The notes beneath the pieces are model-generated. The model was given only the letters and a program-made list of their open reading frames with translations. It was not told where the DNA came from and searched no databases. From Rhodoluna lacicola (GTDB lineage Bacteria; Actinomycetota; Actinomycetes; Actinomycetales; Microbacteriaceae), in assembly GCF_000699505.1 (NCBI RefSeq), contig NZ_CP007490.1:434001-498000 (forward strand): DNA of 64,000 bases. Direction: 5' to 3'. Shown here piece after piece: positions 17,604 through 26,793 of this stretch; within the stretch, counting starts at the first letter, position 1; every line of letters begins with the position of its first letter. Position numbers and translations under genes: made by a program.

Positions 17604-18403
17604 GAAAGTTTTCTTTCGGCAAGTATGCGCTTCCGGTTTATGCAGTTTTGGCATTTACTTACCTGCTAATTCCAATTGCCTACACATTCGTTTTTTCCTT
17701 CAATGATTACCGCCGCAGCAACATCGCTTGGCGCGGCTTTACCTTTGACAACTGGACCAGTGTTTGTGAGGCTCAGGGTGTTTGCGAGGCCTTCGCAACT
17801 TCGGTTTCAATCGGCCTGATTTCAACCGTGATTGCCACAATTCTTGGAACCATGATTGCTATCGCACTTGTGCGTTACCGCTTCAAGTTCCGCTCTGCGG
17901 TTAGCTTGCTTTTGTTCTTGCCGATGGCAACACCGGAACTGGTGTTGGGTGCTGGTCTTGCCGCGCAGTTCTTCAACGTTGGCGCTGAGATGGGCTTTGG
18001 CACCATCGTTATCGCTCACGTGATGTTCTGTCTGAGCTTCGTTGTGGTTACCGTTAAAGCCCGTGTGGCCAGCCTTGACCCTGCCCTTGAAGAAGCGGGC
18101 CGTGACCTATACGGCTCACCTGCTCAGGTTTTCTGGAAGATCACATTTCCGCTATTGCTGCCTGGCATCATGGCGGCAGCACTCCTTGCTTTCGCCTTGA
18201 GCTTCGATGACTTCATCATCACCTACTTCAACTCTGGCCCAACTGAGACGTTCCCTAAGTTCGTTTACACCGCAGCGGCCAAGGGGCTTCCGGGTGAGGC
18301 AAACGTGATTGGTATGAGCGTGTTCTTCTTGGCAATCGCAATTGTGGTTACCGTGCAGGTTCGCAGCTCGCTAAAAGCCAAGCGACTTGCCAAAATCAAG
18401 TAG
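17600..18403 (+). CDS. potC: Polyamine ABC transporter permease, PotC type
   Basis: Second channel subunit of the polyamine importer, 267 residues with six transmembrane helices. The EAA loop reads EEAGRDLYGSPAQVFWKITF, and FALSFDDFIITYF is the typical PotC segment. It overlaps potB by 4 bp and ends the operon ahead of a strong terminator shared with the convergent gabT. Confidence 0.93.
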   Translation: MRKFSFGKYALPVYAVLAFTYLLIPIAYTFVFSFNDYRRSNIAWRGFTFDNWTSVCEAQGVCEAFATSVSIGLISTVIATILGTMIAIALVRYRFKFRSAVSLLLFLPMATPELVLGAGLAAQFFNVGAEMGFGTIVIAHVMFCLSFVVVTVKARVASLDPALEEAGRDLYGSPAQVFWKITFPLLLPGIMAAALLAFALSFDDFIITYFNSGPTETFPKFVYTAAAKGLPGEANVIGMSVFFLAIAIVVTVQVRSSLKAKRLAKIK

Positions 18404-18420
18404 CTCCAAAAGAATTACAA

Positions 18421-18452
18421 AAAATCCCCTCGAATTGCTTCGAGGGGATTTT
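18421..18452. terminator. Bidirectional terminator between potC and gabT
   Basis: A perfect 14-bp stem (AAAATCCCCTCGAA and complement) closes a TTGC tetraloop, with T-runs on both outgoing strands. It should end potDABC on the + strand and gabT on the minus strand. Confidence 0.93.
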
Positions 18453-18466
18453 TTATCGAGTCTTAT

Positions 18467-19801
18467 TTACAGCGACTTGAGAGCTTCCTCTAGAACGCTC
18501 AGCGCATCTAGCAATAGCTCATCGGTGATTGCCAAAGGAGGCAAGAAGCGAATCACGTTGTAGTGAGTTCCCGCGGTCAAGACGAAGACGCCATTTGAGT
18601 GCATGAACTTTGCCACCGCATCAACAGCAGCCTTATTTGGGTTTAGCGTGCCCGGCTCAACGAATTCGATTGCAATCATGGCACCGCGTCCGCGAACATC
18701 ACCGATCACCGGGTACTTGGCCTGAAGCTCGCGAAGCTTTGGAACAAGCAGCGCCTCAATTTGCTGTGCGCGCTCAATCACTCCGCCGGCTTCAATCTGC
18801 TTGAGTACCGCAACGGCTGCGGCGGCAGAAACTGGGTTTCCGCCAAAGGTTCCACCCATTCCGCCAGGGTGTGAAGCATCCATGATTTCTGCGCGACCGG
18901 TTACTGCCGAAATCGGCATTCCACCGGCAATACCCTTGGCGATTGTGAATAGGTCTGGCTCAAAGCCTTCTTCCCATTCGGTGGCGAACCACTTGCCGGT
19001 GCGGGCGATACCGGCCTGAACCTCATCGGCAACCACGAGCACACCATTTGCGTGGGCCCAATCGCTTAGAGTTTTCAAGAAACCCGGTGCCGGAACAATG
19101 AAGCCACCCTCGCCCTGAATTGGCTCAATGAAAATTGCGGCTAGGTCTTCAACACCAACGCGCTTTTCGATGTAGGTGATTGAGCGCTGTGCTGCCTCAA
19201 CTCCTGTCATGCCCTGTGGGTCACGGTACGGGTAAGACATTGGTACGTGCTGAATGCTTGCTGCGGTTGGGCCGAAGCCGTTGCCGTAGGGAGCGTTTTT
19301 GAAGTTCATCGAGAAGGTAAGGTTTGTGCGGCCGTGGTAAGCGTGGTCAAAGACCACGATGCCGTTTTTGCGAGTTGCCTTGCGAACCAACTTCACCGCG
19401 TTTTCGACAGCCTCGGCGCCTGAATTAAATAGCGCGGTCTTCTTTTTGAAGTTTCCTGGAACATGCTTATTCAGCAGTTCACATACTTCTACATATGGCT
19501 CATACGGGGTAGCGGTAAAAAGTGTGTGGGTGAGCTTGGTTACCTGCTCTTGAACCGCGGCAATCACGCCGGCATTTGTGTGGCCAATTGTGGTGACGCC
19601 AATTCCTGAACCTAGGTCAATTAGCTGGTTGCCATCGACATCCACCAAAATGGCGCCGTGGGCTGCCTCGATGTAAGCCGGAAGTGCCGCTCCTGCACCT
19701 GCAGATACGGCTTCCAGGCGGCGTTTGTGCATTGCCTGCGACTTAGGTCCTGGAATTGAAGTGACTACTTTGCGCTCTTGCGCGATCTGGGTCTCGCTCA
19801 T
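18467..19801 (-). CDS. gabT: 4-aminobutyrate--2-oxoglutarate aminotransferase
   Basis: PLP enzyme converting GABA and 2-oxoglutarate to succinate semialdehyde and glutamate. The 444 residues include LFNSGAEAVENAVKLVRKAT, AYHGRTNLT, IEPIQGEGGFIVP, the cofactor Asp in VVADEVQAGIARTG and the PLP lysine in FTIAKGIAGGMP, a good GabT match. It continues the pathway begun by the aminotransferase and aldehyde dehydrogenase at 9.6-13.2 kb; no gabD is visible. A -10 TAGACT ends 6 nt before the ATG. Confidence 0.92.
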   Translation of the reverse strand: MSETQIAQERKVVTSIPGPKSQAMHKRRLEAVSAGAGAALPAYIEAAHGAILVDVDGNQLIDLGSGIGVTTIGHTNAGVIAAVQEQVTKLTHTLFTATPYEPYVEVCELLNKHVPGNFKKKTALFNSGAEAVENAVKLVRKATRKNGIVVFDHAYHGRTNLTFSMNFKNAPYGNGFGPTAASIQHVPMSYPYRDPQGMTGVEAAQRSITYIEKRVGVEDLAAIFIEPIQGEGGFIVPAPGFLKTLSDWAHANGVLVVADEVQAGIARTGKWFATEWEEGFEPDLFTIAKGIAGGMPISAVTGRAEIMDASHPGGMGGTFGGNPVSAAAAVAVLKQIEAGGVIERAQQIEALLVPKLRELQAKYPVIGDVRGRGAMIAIEFVEPGTLNPNKAAVDAVAKFMHSNGVFVLTAGTHYNVIRFLPPLAITDELLLDALSVLEEALKSL

Positions 19802-19807
19802 GGCTTA

Positions 19808-19813
19808 AGTCTA
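19808..19813 (-). promoter_or_regulatory. -10 box TAGACT, leaderless promoter of gabT
   Basis: TAGACT (minus strand) ends 6 nt before the gabT ATG. The divergent dxr has the -10-like CAAGAT (19830-19835), also 6 nt before its ATG, so both promoters fit in a 40-bp gap. Confidence 0.6.
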
Positions 19814-19841
19814 AGCCTTTCATTGGTGGCAAGATGGACTC

Positions 19842-20927
19842 ATGCGTCGCGTAATCATCCTTGGTTCAACCGGGTCAATTGGTACTCAAGCTCTTGAGGT
19901 GATTGCAGCTAACCCGGACCGTTTTGAAGTGGTTGGTTTAGCCGCGGGTCAAAACACCGATCTACTTGAGCAACAGAAGTCTGCGTTCAAGGTCACCAAT
20001 GCTGTGCAAGGTGCCGAGGCAGCAACCAAATTGGTTGAAGACACCGATGCCGATGTCGTCATAAATGGCATTACCGGTTCGATCGGGCTGGCTCCTACCC
20101 TGGCCACTTTATCCACCGGCAAGACTCTGGCGCTGGCAAATAAAGAATCTTTAATCGTTGGCGGTCGCTTGGTGACTCAGGCCGCTAAGCCAGGTCAGAT
20201 TGTGCCGGTTGATAGCGAGCACTCAGCACTCGCCCAGTGCCTACTTGGTGGCACTCAACAGGAAGTTCGCAAATTAATCCTGACCGCATCCGGCGGCCCA
20301 TTCCGCGGCTGGAGCAAAGAGCAGCTTGCATCGGTTACGCCAGAGCAGGCATTGGCACACCCAACCTGGGTGATGGGAAAAGTTGTCACCACCAACTCGG
20401 CCACCATGGTGAATAAGGGACTTGAACTAATTGAGGCCCACCTACTATTTGATGTTCCCTTTGACCGAATTGAAGTCACCGTTCACCCTCAGTCGGTAGT
20501 GCACTCGATGGTTGAGTTTGTAGATGGCTCAGTCTTGGCCCAATGTTCGCCGCCAAACATGAAGTTACCGATTGCCTTGGGAATGTCATGGCCGGACCGG
20601 GTTCCCAACGTCGCACCGGCTTGCGATTGGACCAAAGCTGCTACCTGGACTTTTGAGCCACTAAACGAATCGGTTTTTACAGCCATTAAGTTAGCGCGTC
20701 AGGTTGGTGAATCTGGGCTAACTTACCCTGCGGTTTACAACGCCGCCAACGAACAAGCGGTCGAAGCGTTCCACGCCGGCTTCATAAAGTTTGATCAGAT
20801 TGTTGATTTGGTGCAGCGAGTTGTTGATGCACACGATGCCGAAAAAGAACTTTCCCTAGAGGGAGTTTTGGCCGCTGAGCGTTGGGCGCGAGATCGCGCA
20901 GACGCCCTATTCGCTAGGGCATGCTGA
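19842..20927 (+). CDS. dxr: 1-deoxy-D-xylulose-5-phosphate reductoisomerase
   Basis: NADPH-dependent second step of the MEP isoprenoid pathway. The 361 residues start with the dinucleotide motif [24 protein letters not shown], the metal-binding PVDSEHSA and the flexible-loop segment [12 protein letters not shown] with its catalytic His are present. It heads dxr-rseP-ispG, a conserved actinobacterial arrangement. Confidence 0.96.
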   Translation: MRRVIILGSTGSIGTQALEVIAANPDRFEVVGLAAGQNTDLLEQQKSAFKVTNAVQGAEAATKLVEDTDADVVINGITGSIGLAPTLATLSTGKTLALANKESLIVGGRLVTQAAKPGQIVPVDSEHSALAQCLLGGTQQEVRKLILTASGGPFRGWSKEQLASVTPEQALAHPTWVMGKVVTTNSATMVNKGLELIEAHLLFDVPFDRIEVTVHPQSVVHSMVEFVDGSVLAQCSPPNMKLPIALGMSWPDRVPNVAPACDWTKAATWTFEPLNESVFTAIKLARQVGESGLTYPAVYNAANEQAVEAFHAGFIKFDQIVDLVQRVVDAHDAEKELSLEGVLAAERWARDRADALFARAC

Positions 20928-20970
20928 GGTTGCCGCTAGCTATGCTCAGTCATTTGTCAGCCATTGGGGT

Positions 20971-20976
20971 TAGGTT
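20971..20976 (+). promoter_or_regulatory. -10 box TAGGTT, leaderless promoter of the site-2 protease gene
   Basis: TAGGTT ends 6 nt before the GTG at 20983. The site supports GTG as the true start. Confidence 0.6.
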
Positions 20977-20982
20977 CTAGCC

Positions 20983-22323
20983 GTGTCTGAATCTCTTTGG
21001 TATGTCGGCGGAATAATTTTCGTTGCAATTGGTATTGCTGTTTCAATTGGACTTCACGAACTAGGTCATCTTTGGCCCGCCAAAAAATTTGGCGTCAAAG
21101 TGCCAACCTACGCAATCGGTTTTGGCCCAACACTCTTCAAGTTCACCCGAGGTGAAACAACCTATGCGGTAAAACTGATTCCTCTTGGTGGCTACATAAC
21201 CATGATCGGCATGTACCCGCCCAATAAAATAGCCGGGGCAAAGAACGAGACAGCATCTCAAATCAAAAAGCGCGGCTTTTTTGCCGACATGATTTTCTCG
21301 GCGCGCAATGCACACAGCGAACACGTGACTGCCGCCGATAAAAACCGAATGTTTTATCAACTTCCAGTTTGGAAGCGCATGATCATCATGTTTGGTGGAC
21401 CACTAATGAACCTAATGCTCGGGGTTTTTCTGATGGTGGTTGTCATTTCAGGAATTGGCACCATCCGGCAGTCGACCACAATTGATCAGGTCATGCCCTG
21501 CGTGATTGTTCAACCACGATCTGCAAGTGAATGCACGGACATGGATCCAATCTCACCGGCTTCGCAAGCGGGCCTTGCCGCTGGCGACGAAATCATTTCC
21601 GTGAATGGCAAAACGATTGAGACCTCGGCAGATCTTTCGGCAAATCTCACGGCCGGACAAGCAGCTACTTTGACTATTCGCCCTTCGGGTTCAAAGGCAA
21701 CTAAAAATATTGAACTTACTCCAATAGCTGCAGCACGTGGCAAAGTCGATGCCAACGGTAATCCAGTTTTGGCCCCCGACGGCACGGTTCAGTTGGAGCA
21801 GCGGGCGGTAATCGGAATCCTGTTTGGTTCCGAGCGCTCCCAACAGCCTGTCGCAAAGGCGCTTGAGCAATCGGTATTTGGAATATCTCAAGTTGCCCAG
21901 ATGATTCTGACGCTCCCGCAGCAGTTGACTGACGTGGCTATTTCGACTTTTACCGGGGAACCTAGAAACCCCAATGGTGCCGTGTCAGTGGTGGGCATTG
22001 GTCAGATTTCGGGTGAGATAAGTGCCAACAACAACATCGATGTAGTAGACAAGCTTTCCGTAGGACTTTCCATAGTCGCGTCCCTGAACTTTGCTCTATT
22101 CGGCTTCAACATGTTGCCGCTGCTTCCGCTTGATGGTGGGCACATAGCCGGAGGCATCTATGAATCTTTAAAGCGAGGGCTGTTCCGAGTCTTGCGCAAG
22201 CCTGCTCCTGGCCCTGCCGATACTGCACTGCTAATGCCGGTTACCTGGTTTGTCTTTATTTTGTTGATGGCCATGAGTGCTCTGCTGATTATCGCCGACT
22301 TGGTCAACCCAATCACCATTTAA
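20983..22323 (+). CDS. rseP: RseP-family site-2 intramembrane metalloprotease (M50)
   Basis: Zinc protease cutting transmembrane substrates such as anti-sigma factors, 446 residues. The zinc motif HELGH is at residues 25-29 in the first helix and the third ligand lies in NMLPLLPLDGGH near the C-terminus. A PDZ domain (ASQAGLAAGDEIISVNGKTI) lies between membrane segments. No substrate gene is adjacent. Function is inferred from the family. Confidence 0.93.
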   Translation: MSESLWYVGGIIFVAIGIAVSIGLHELGHLWPAKKFGVKVPTYAIGFGPTLFKFTRGETTYAVKLIPLGGYITMIGMYPPNKIAGAKNETASQIKKRGFFADMIFSARNAHSEHVTAADKNRMFYQLPVWKRMIIMFGGPLMNLMLGVFLMVVVISGIGTIRQSTTIDQVMPCVIVQPRSASECTDMDPISPASQAGLAAGDEIISVNGKTIETSADLSANLTAGQAATLTIRPSGSKATKNIELTPIAAARGKVDANGNPVLAPDGTVQLEQRAVIGILFGSERSQQPVAKALEQSVFGISQVAQMILTLPQQLTDVAISTFTGEPRNPNGAVSVVGIGQISGEISANNNIDVVDKLSVGLSIVASLNFALFGFNMLPLLPLDGGHIAGGIYESLKRGLFRVLRKPAPGPADTALLMPVTWFVFILLMAMSALLIIADLVNPITI

Positions 22324-22361
22324 ATCACTTAAGATTTAGTCATACCTGAAAGCGAGCAAAC

Positions 22362-23522
22362 GTGGCTGCAGTAAACCTGGGTCTGCCAAAGACCCCACCC
22401 CCAACTATTTCTCCACGCCGTAAAACTCGCCAAATCATGGTGGGCAAGGTTGCGGTGGGTGGCGATGCTCCAATTTCAGTGCAGTCAATGTGTACCACTC
22501 CAACTACTGACGTCAACGCAACCTTGCAGCAGATTGCCGAACTAACCGCATCGGGTTGTGACATCGTGCGAGTCGCCGTGCCTAGTCAAGACGACGCAGA
22601 TCGTTTGCAACTAATCGCACGCAAATCACAAATTCCAGTAATCGCTGATATTCACTTTCAGCCAAAATATGTATTTCAGGCCATTGATGCTGGTTGTGGC
22701 GCTGTTCGCGTGAACCCGGGAAACATCCGACAGTTCGATGACAAAGTTGGCGAGATTGCAAAAGCCGCGAAAGACGCCGGTGTATCAATTCGCATTGGTG
22801 TAAACGCGGGTTCGCTTGACCCACGACTGTTGGAAAAGTACGGCAAGGCAACCCCCGAGGCCTTGGTTGAATCGGCCGTCTGGGAGGCAAGTCTTTTCGA
22901 AGAGCACGACTTCCACGACTTTAAGATTTCGGTGAAGCACAATGACCCGGTTGTCATGGTTAAGGCTTACGAAATGCTCGCCGAGCGAGGCGATTGGCCA
23001 CTTCACCTTGGTGTTACTGAGGCCGGCCCAGCATTTCAAGGAACCATTAAGTCTTCAGTTGCATTTGGTGCACTTCTTTCTCGCGGCATTGGCGACACCA
23101 TTCGAGTTTCACTTTCGGCGCCACCGGTAGAAGAAATTAAAGTTGGCTCTCAGATTCTTGAATCGCTGAACCTGCGCCCACGAAAGCTTGAAATTGTAAG
23201 TTGCCCATCCTGTGGTCGTGCCCAGGTTGATGTTTACACATTGGCCAACGAGGTGACCGCTGGTCTTGAAAAACTCACCGTTCCGCTGCGCGTTGCAGTT
23301 ATGGGTTGCGTCGTGAACGGTCCGGGCGAAGCCCGCGAGGCAGACCTAGGTGTTGCATCGGGTAACGGCAAGGGGCAGATTTTCGTCAAGGGTGAAGTCA
23401 TCAAGACAGTTCCCGAGAGCGAGATCGTTGCAACTCTCATCGAAGAGGCAAATCGCCTTGCCGAAACGATGGACCCTGCCTTGGTCGGTTCACCGCAGGT
23501 TGTCGTCGCCCAAAAAGACTAG
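22362..23522 (+). CDS. ispG: 4-hydroxy-3-methylbut-2-en-1-yl diphosphate synthase
   Basis: Iron-sulfur enzyme of the MEP pathway producing HMBPP. The 386 residues have the TIM-barrel N-terminus ([30 protein letters not shown]) and the C-terminal cluster ligands in SCPSCGRA and [11 protein letters not shown]. Start is GTG, 38 bp after rseP. With dxr it supplies two MEP steps in one cluster. Confidence 0.96.
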   Translation: MAAVNLGLPKTPPPTISPRRKTRQIMVGKVAVGGDAPISVQSMCTTPTTDVNATLQQIAELTASGCDIVRVAVPSQDDADRLQLIARKSQIPVIADIHFQPKYVFQAIDAGCGAVRVNPGNIRQFDDKVGEIAKAAKDAGVSIRIGVNAGSLDPRLLEKYGKATPEALVESAVWEASLFEEHDFHDFKISVKHNDPVVMVKAYEMLAERGDWPLHLGVTEAGPAFQGTIKSSVAFGALLSRGIGDTIRVSLSAPPVEEIKVGSQILESLNLRPRKLEIVSCPSCGRAQVDVYTLANEVTAGLEKLTVPLRVAVMGCVVNGPGEAREADLGVASGNGKGQIFVKGEVIKTVPESEIVATLIEEANRLAETMDPALVGSPQVVVAQKD

Positions 23523-23566
23523 TCAGCTCGGCTTTTATCGGTCGTGGTTTGGGCTTTTTGCCCTTG

Positions 23567-23572
23567 TAAACT
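23567..23572 (+). promoter_or_regulatory. -10 box TAAACT, leaderless promoter of proS
   Basis: TAAACT ends 7 nt before the ATG at 23580. It rules out the in-frame upstream ATG at 23544 as the main start. Confidence 0.6.
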
Positions 23573-23579
23573 TGTCCCC

Positions 23580-25349
23580 ATGCCTATTCGCCTATCCAGC
23601 CTTTTCCTGCGAACTCTTCGCGAAGATCCAGCCGACGCCGATGTCGCTGGTCACAAACTACTTCTACGTGCCGGATACATTCGCCGCGCTGGAGCCGGCC
23701 TTTATACCTGGCTTCCACTTGGTTTGGCAGTCAAGGCAAAAATTGAGCAGGTAATCCGCGAAGAGATGGCGGCAGCTGGAGCCCAAGAAGTATTTTTTCC
23801 GGCGCTGCTTCCACGTGAACCATTCGAAGCTACCGGTCGTTGGACAGAGTACGGCGATAATCTATTCCGTCTTCAGGACCGCAAAAAAGCAGATTACCTT
23901 TTGGCTCCAACTCACGAGGAAATGTTCACCCTTTTGGTGAAAGATCTTTACTCCAGCTACAAAGACTTACCTCTTTCTATCTACCAAATTCAAAACAAGT
24001 ACCGCGACGAAGCTCGCCCTCGCGCTGGCTTGCTGCGCGGCCGCGAATTTGTGATGAAAGATGCCTATAGCTTCGACACCACCGATGAAGGTCTTCGCGC
24101 CTCCTATCAAGCGCAGCGAGATGCCTACGAGCGCATCTTTACCCGCTTGGGAGTCGATTACGTGGTGGTTAAGGCAGACGCCGGTGCCATGGGCGGTTCG
24201 GCCTCGGAAGAATTTTTGTCGCCATCGCCAATTGGTGAAGATACATTTGTTCGTTCAGCTGGAGGTTATGCGGCAAACGTTGAGGCTGTTGCCACTGTTG
24301 CACCGGAAAAGATTGCAATCGATGGTCAACCGGCTGCCGAGATCGTGCACACACCGGAATGCTCAAACATCAAGCGCATCGTGGCTTTTTCTAACGAAAA
24401 TAAAAAGCGCACCGATGGTGCTGAGTGGACCGCTGCCCACACACTGAAGAACAACGTAATGGCGTTGATCTCTCCAGAGGGCAAGCGCGAGCTTGTCATC
24501 GTGGGCTTGCCGGGTGATCGTGAAGTAGATATAAAGCGTGCCGAGGCAGCTTTCTCACCAAACGAAATCGAGCAGGCCAACGAAGACGACTTTGCGAAGC
24601 ATCCGGAACTTATCAAGGGCTACATTGGTCCGGTCAAAGATGGTAAGGCAATTCTTGGACTAGAAGGTGTTAGCAAGATTAGATATCTTCTTGACCCCAG
24701 GGTTGTTGAGGGAAGCGCGTGGCTGACCGGTGCAAACGAAAAAGATAAGCACGTTTACGGCCTGGTTGCTGGACGTGACTTCAGCGCCGATGGAGTAATT
24801 GACATCGCCGAAGTTCGTGCCGGTGACCAAGCTCCAGATGGCTCGGGCCCGCTTGAACTTGCCCGCGGAATTGAAATTGGCCACGTGTTCCAACTTGGGC
24901 GCAAATATGCCGAGGCGCTTGGTCTGCAGGTGCTCGATGAAAACGGCAAACTCATCACAGTGACCATGGGCTCATACGGCATTGGTGTAACTCGTTTGGT
25001 GGCCGTGCTTGCCGAAGCTAACCACGATGAAAACGGCCTAATCTGGCCAGCCGCGGTCTCACCGGCAGATGTTTACCTCGTCGCCGCCGGAAAAGACGAG
25101 GTGGTTTATGAAACCGCCGAAAAGCTCGCCGCCGAACTAGAAGCAAAAGGCAAGAGCGTGATCTTGGATGACCGCCTCAAAGTGAGCCCGGGAGTGAAGT
25201 TTGGCGACGCCGAGCTTATCGGTGTTCCAAATATTGTCATTGTGGGTAAAGGTCTAGAAAACGGTGAGGTGGACCTTTGGAATCGCCGATCTGGAGAGCG
25301 CCGGTCTGTGCGACTAGAATCGGCTGTAGCAGAAATTGTAAAAGGCTAA
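23580..25349 (+). CDS. proS: Prolyl-tRNA synthetase, bacterial type
   Basis: Class II synthetase charging tRNA-Pro, 589 residues from the ATG at 23580. The N-terminus [20 protein letters not shown] is the usual bacterial ProS start. Motif 2 is in the [20 protein letters not shown] region ([11 protein letters not shown] follows), the editing-type insertion spans the middle, and motif 3 reads [12 protein letters not shown] before the anticodon-binding domain. A longer in-frame start at 23544 is rejected because it would precede the promoter. Confidence 0.95.
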   Translation: MPIRLSSLFLRTLREDPADADVAGHKLLLRAGYIRRAGAGLYTWLPLGLAVKAKIEQVIREEMAAAGAQEVFFPALLPREPFEATGRWTEYGDNLFRLQDRKKADYLLAPTHEEMFTLLVKDLYSSYKDLPLSIYQIQNKYRDEARPRAGLLRGREFVMKDAYSFDTTDEGLRASYQAQRDAYERIFTRLGVDYVVVKADAGAMGGSASEEFLSPSPIGEDTFVRSAGGYAANVEAVATVAPEKIAIDGQPAAEIVHTPECSNIKRIVAFSNENKKRTDGAEWTAAHTLKNNVMALISPEGKRELVIVGLPGDREVDIKRAEAAFSPNEIEQANEDDFAKHPELIKGYIGPVKDGKAILGLEGVSKIRYLLDPRVVEGSAWLTGANEKDKHVYGLVAGRDFSADGVIDIAEVRAGDQAPDGSGPLELARGIEIGHVFQLGRKYAEALGLQVLDENGKLITVTMGSYGIGVTRLVAVLAEANHDENGLIWPAAVSPADVYLVAAGKDEVVYETAEKLAAELEAKGKSVILDDRLKVSPGVKFGDAELIGVPNIVIVGKGLENGEVDLWNRRSGERRSVRLESAVAEIVKG

Positions 25350-25379
25350 AAAACTTAAGACCCGCCAAGGAGGCAACTA

Positions 25380-26426
25380 ATGGACATCGATCTAAGTGTT
25401 CTGAAAGTCCTTGAGCGCGAAGCCGAAATTCCGTTCAATGAACTAGTCAGCGTTATTGAAGACGCGATCCTTGCCGCCTATCACAAGATGGTTGCCAAAT
25501 CCGAGCCTGCGGCCGGAGCAGCCGCGAAAATTGGACCAAAAACTTTTGATCGCGATGCGCCAAAGGTTCCTGAGGCCAGAGCTGAACTAAACAAAACCAC
25601 CGGTCACGTAACCATCTACGTTCCAACTTTTGACGAAGAGGGCAACAAGATTGGCGAGACTGAGGCAACTCCAGAAAACTTTGGGCGCGTTGCGGCCGGA
25701 GCTGCAAAGCAGGTAATTGCCCAGCGCATCCGCTCAATCAACGATGCGACCTTGCTAGGCGAATTCAAAGGCAAAGAGGGTGACATTGTTGCCGGTGTGA
25801 TTCAGCAGGGGCAAAAACCTTACATGGTTTACGTTGACCTGGGCACCATTGAGGCGATCATGCCTCCCGAAGAGCAGGTCCCAGGTGAGGACTACTCTCA
25901 TGGCAAGCGCATTCGTGTTTATGTCACCGCGGTTAACCAGGGTGCCAAAGGTGGTCCAATGGTCACGGTTTCTCGCACCCACCCTTCGTTGGTTCGCAAG
26001 TTGTTTGCCATGGAGGTTCCAGAGATTGCCAGTGGCGTAGTTGAGATTGTCTCGCTCGCTCGCGAGGCCGGTCACCGCACCAAGATCGCGGTTCGAGCCC
26101 ATGAGCCGGGCGTCAACGCCAAGGGCTCTTGCATCGGCGAGTTGGGCCAAAGAGTTCGCGCGGTGCAGACCGAATTAAACGACGAAAAAATCGACATTGT
26201 TGATTTTTCTGAGGACCTACCGGCATTTGTGGCCCAGGCGCTATCACCGGCCAAGGTATCCAGTTCATTCATGCTCGATGCCGCTACCAAGTCGGTTCGC
26301 GTGCTTGTTCCAGACTTCCAGTTGTCGTTGGCAATCGGAAAAGAGGGCCAAAATGCCCGCTTGGCAGCCAAATTAACCGGTGCCAAGATTGACATTCAGC
26401 CGGACAGTATCCTCGAGGACGATTAG
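25380..26426 (+). CDS. nusA: Transcription termination/antitermination factor NusA
   Basis: RNA polymerase-binding elongation factor, 348 residues. It has the N-terminal domain (VLEREAEIPFNELVSVIEDA), an S1 domain (GVIQQGQKPYMVYVDLGTIE) and two KH domains ending ... AIGKEGQNARLAAKLTG. The acidic repeats of E. coli NusA are absent, as in other Actinobacteria. A perfect ribosome site (CAAGGAGGCAACTA) precedes the ATG. First gene of nusA-ylxR-infB-rbfA-truB. Confidence 0.95.
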   Translation: MDIDLSVLKVLEREAEIPFNELVSVIEDAILAAYHKMVAKSEPAAGAAAKIGPKTFDRDAPKVPEARAELNKTTGHVTIYVPTFDEEGNKIGETEATPENFGRVAAGAAKQVIAQRIRSINDATLLGEFKGKEGDIVAGVIQQGQKPYMVYVDLGTIEAIMPPEEQVPGEDYSHGKRIRVYVTAVNQGAKGGPMVTVSRTHPSLVRKLFAMEVPEIASGVVEIVSLAREAGHRTKIAVRAHEPGVNAKGSCIGELGQRVRAVQTELNDEKIDIVDFSEDLPAFVAQALSPAKVSSSFMLDAATKSVRVLVPDFQLSLAIGKEGQNARLAAKLTGAKIDIQPDSILEDD

Positions 26427-26457
26427 CCCTATCGGAGTGGGCTATTCAGGGGTTAGA

Positions 26458-26724
26458 ATGAATCGAACCTGCGTTGGTTGTCGCCAGCGCTCTCAGCGTG
26501 CAGAACTCTTGCGAATAGTCTCAAATTCCAATCTTTTGGCTTTTGATCACCTAAAGAATATGCCCGGCAGGGGAGCGTGGATTCATCCAAGTTCAGACTG
26601 TTTAGCACTAGCTATTCAACGCAACGCCTTTGGCAGAGCTTTGAAACTTACTAATCAGGTTGATTCATCAGGTCTTGTATTCACTAAAGAACAGGCAGAA
26701 ACGATGTTGGCAAAAAATGAGTAA
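26458..26724 (+). CDS. YlxR-family RNA-binding protein (RnpM)
   Basis: Small nucleic-acid-binding protein of 88 residues, family DUF448/YlxR; the B. subtilis homologue modulates RNase P. It begins MNRTCVGCRQRSQRAELLRI and contains PGRGAWIHPSSDCLALAI, both diagnostic. A longer frame opening at 26380 would overlap nusA; the ATG at 26458 is preferred by homology. It always sits between nusA and infB. Confidence 0.9.
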   Translation: MNRTCVGCRQRSQRAELLRIVSNSNLLAFDHLKNMPGRGAWIHPSSDCLALAIQRNAFGRALKLTNQVDSSGLVFTKEQAETMLAKNE

Positions 26725-26793
26725 CTCGAAATGAGTACCCAACAGCTTTAACGGCCTGACCTGTCTAGGGAAGGCCCCAGACAGGAGAAACAA

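Noticed and set aside
23544-23579. Upstream in-frame ATG for proS
   Set aside because: It precedes the -10 TAAACT and adds 12 residues ([11 protein letters not shown]) absent from bacterial ProS.
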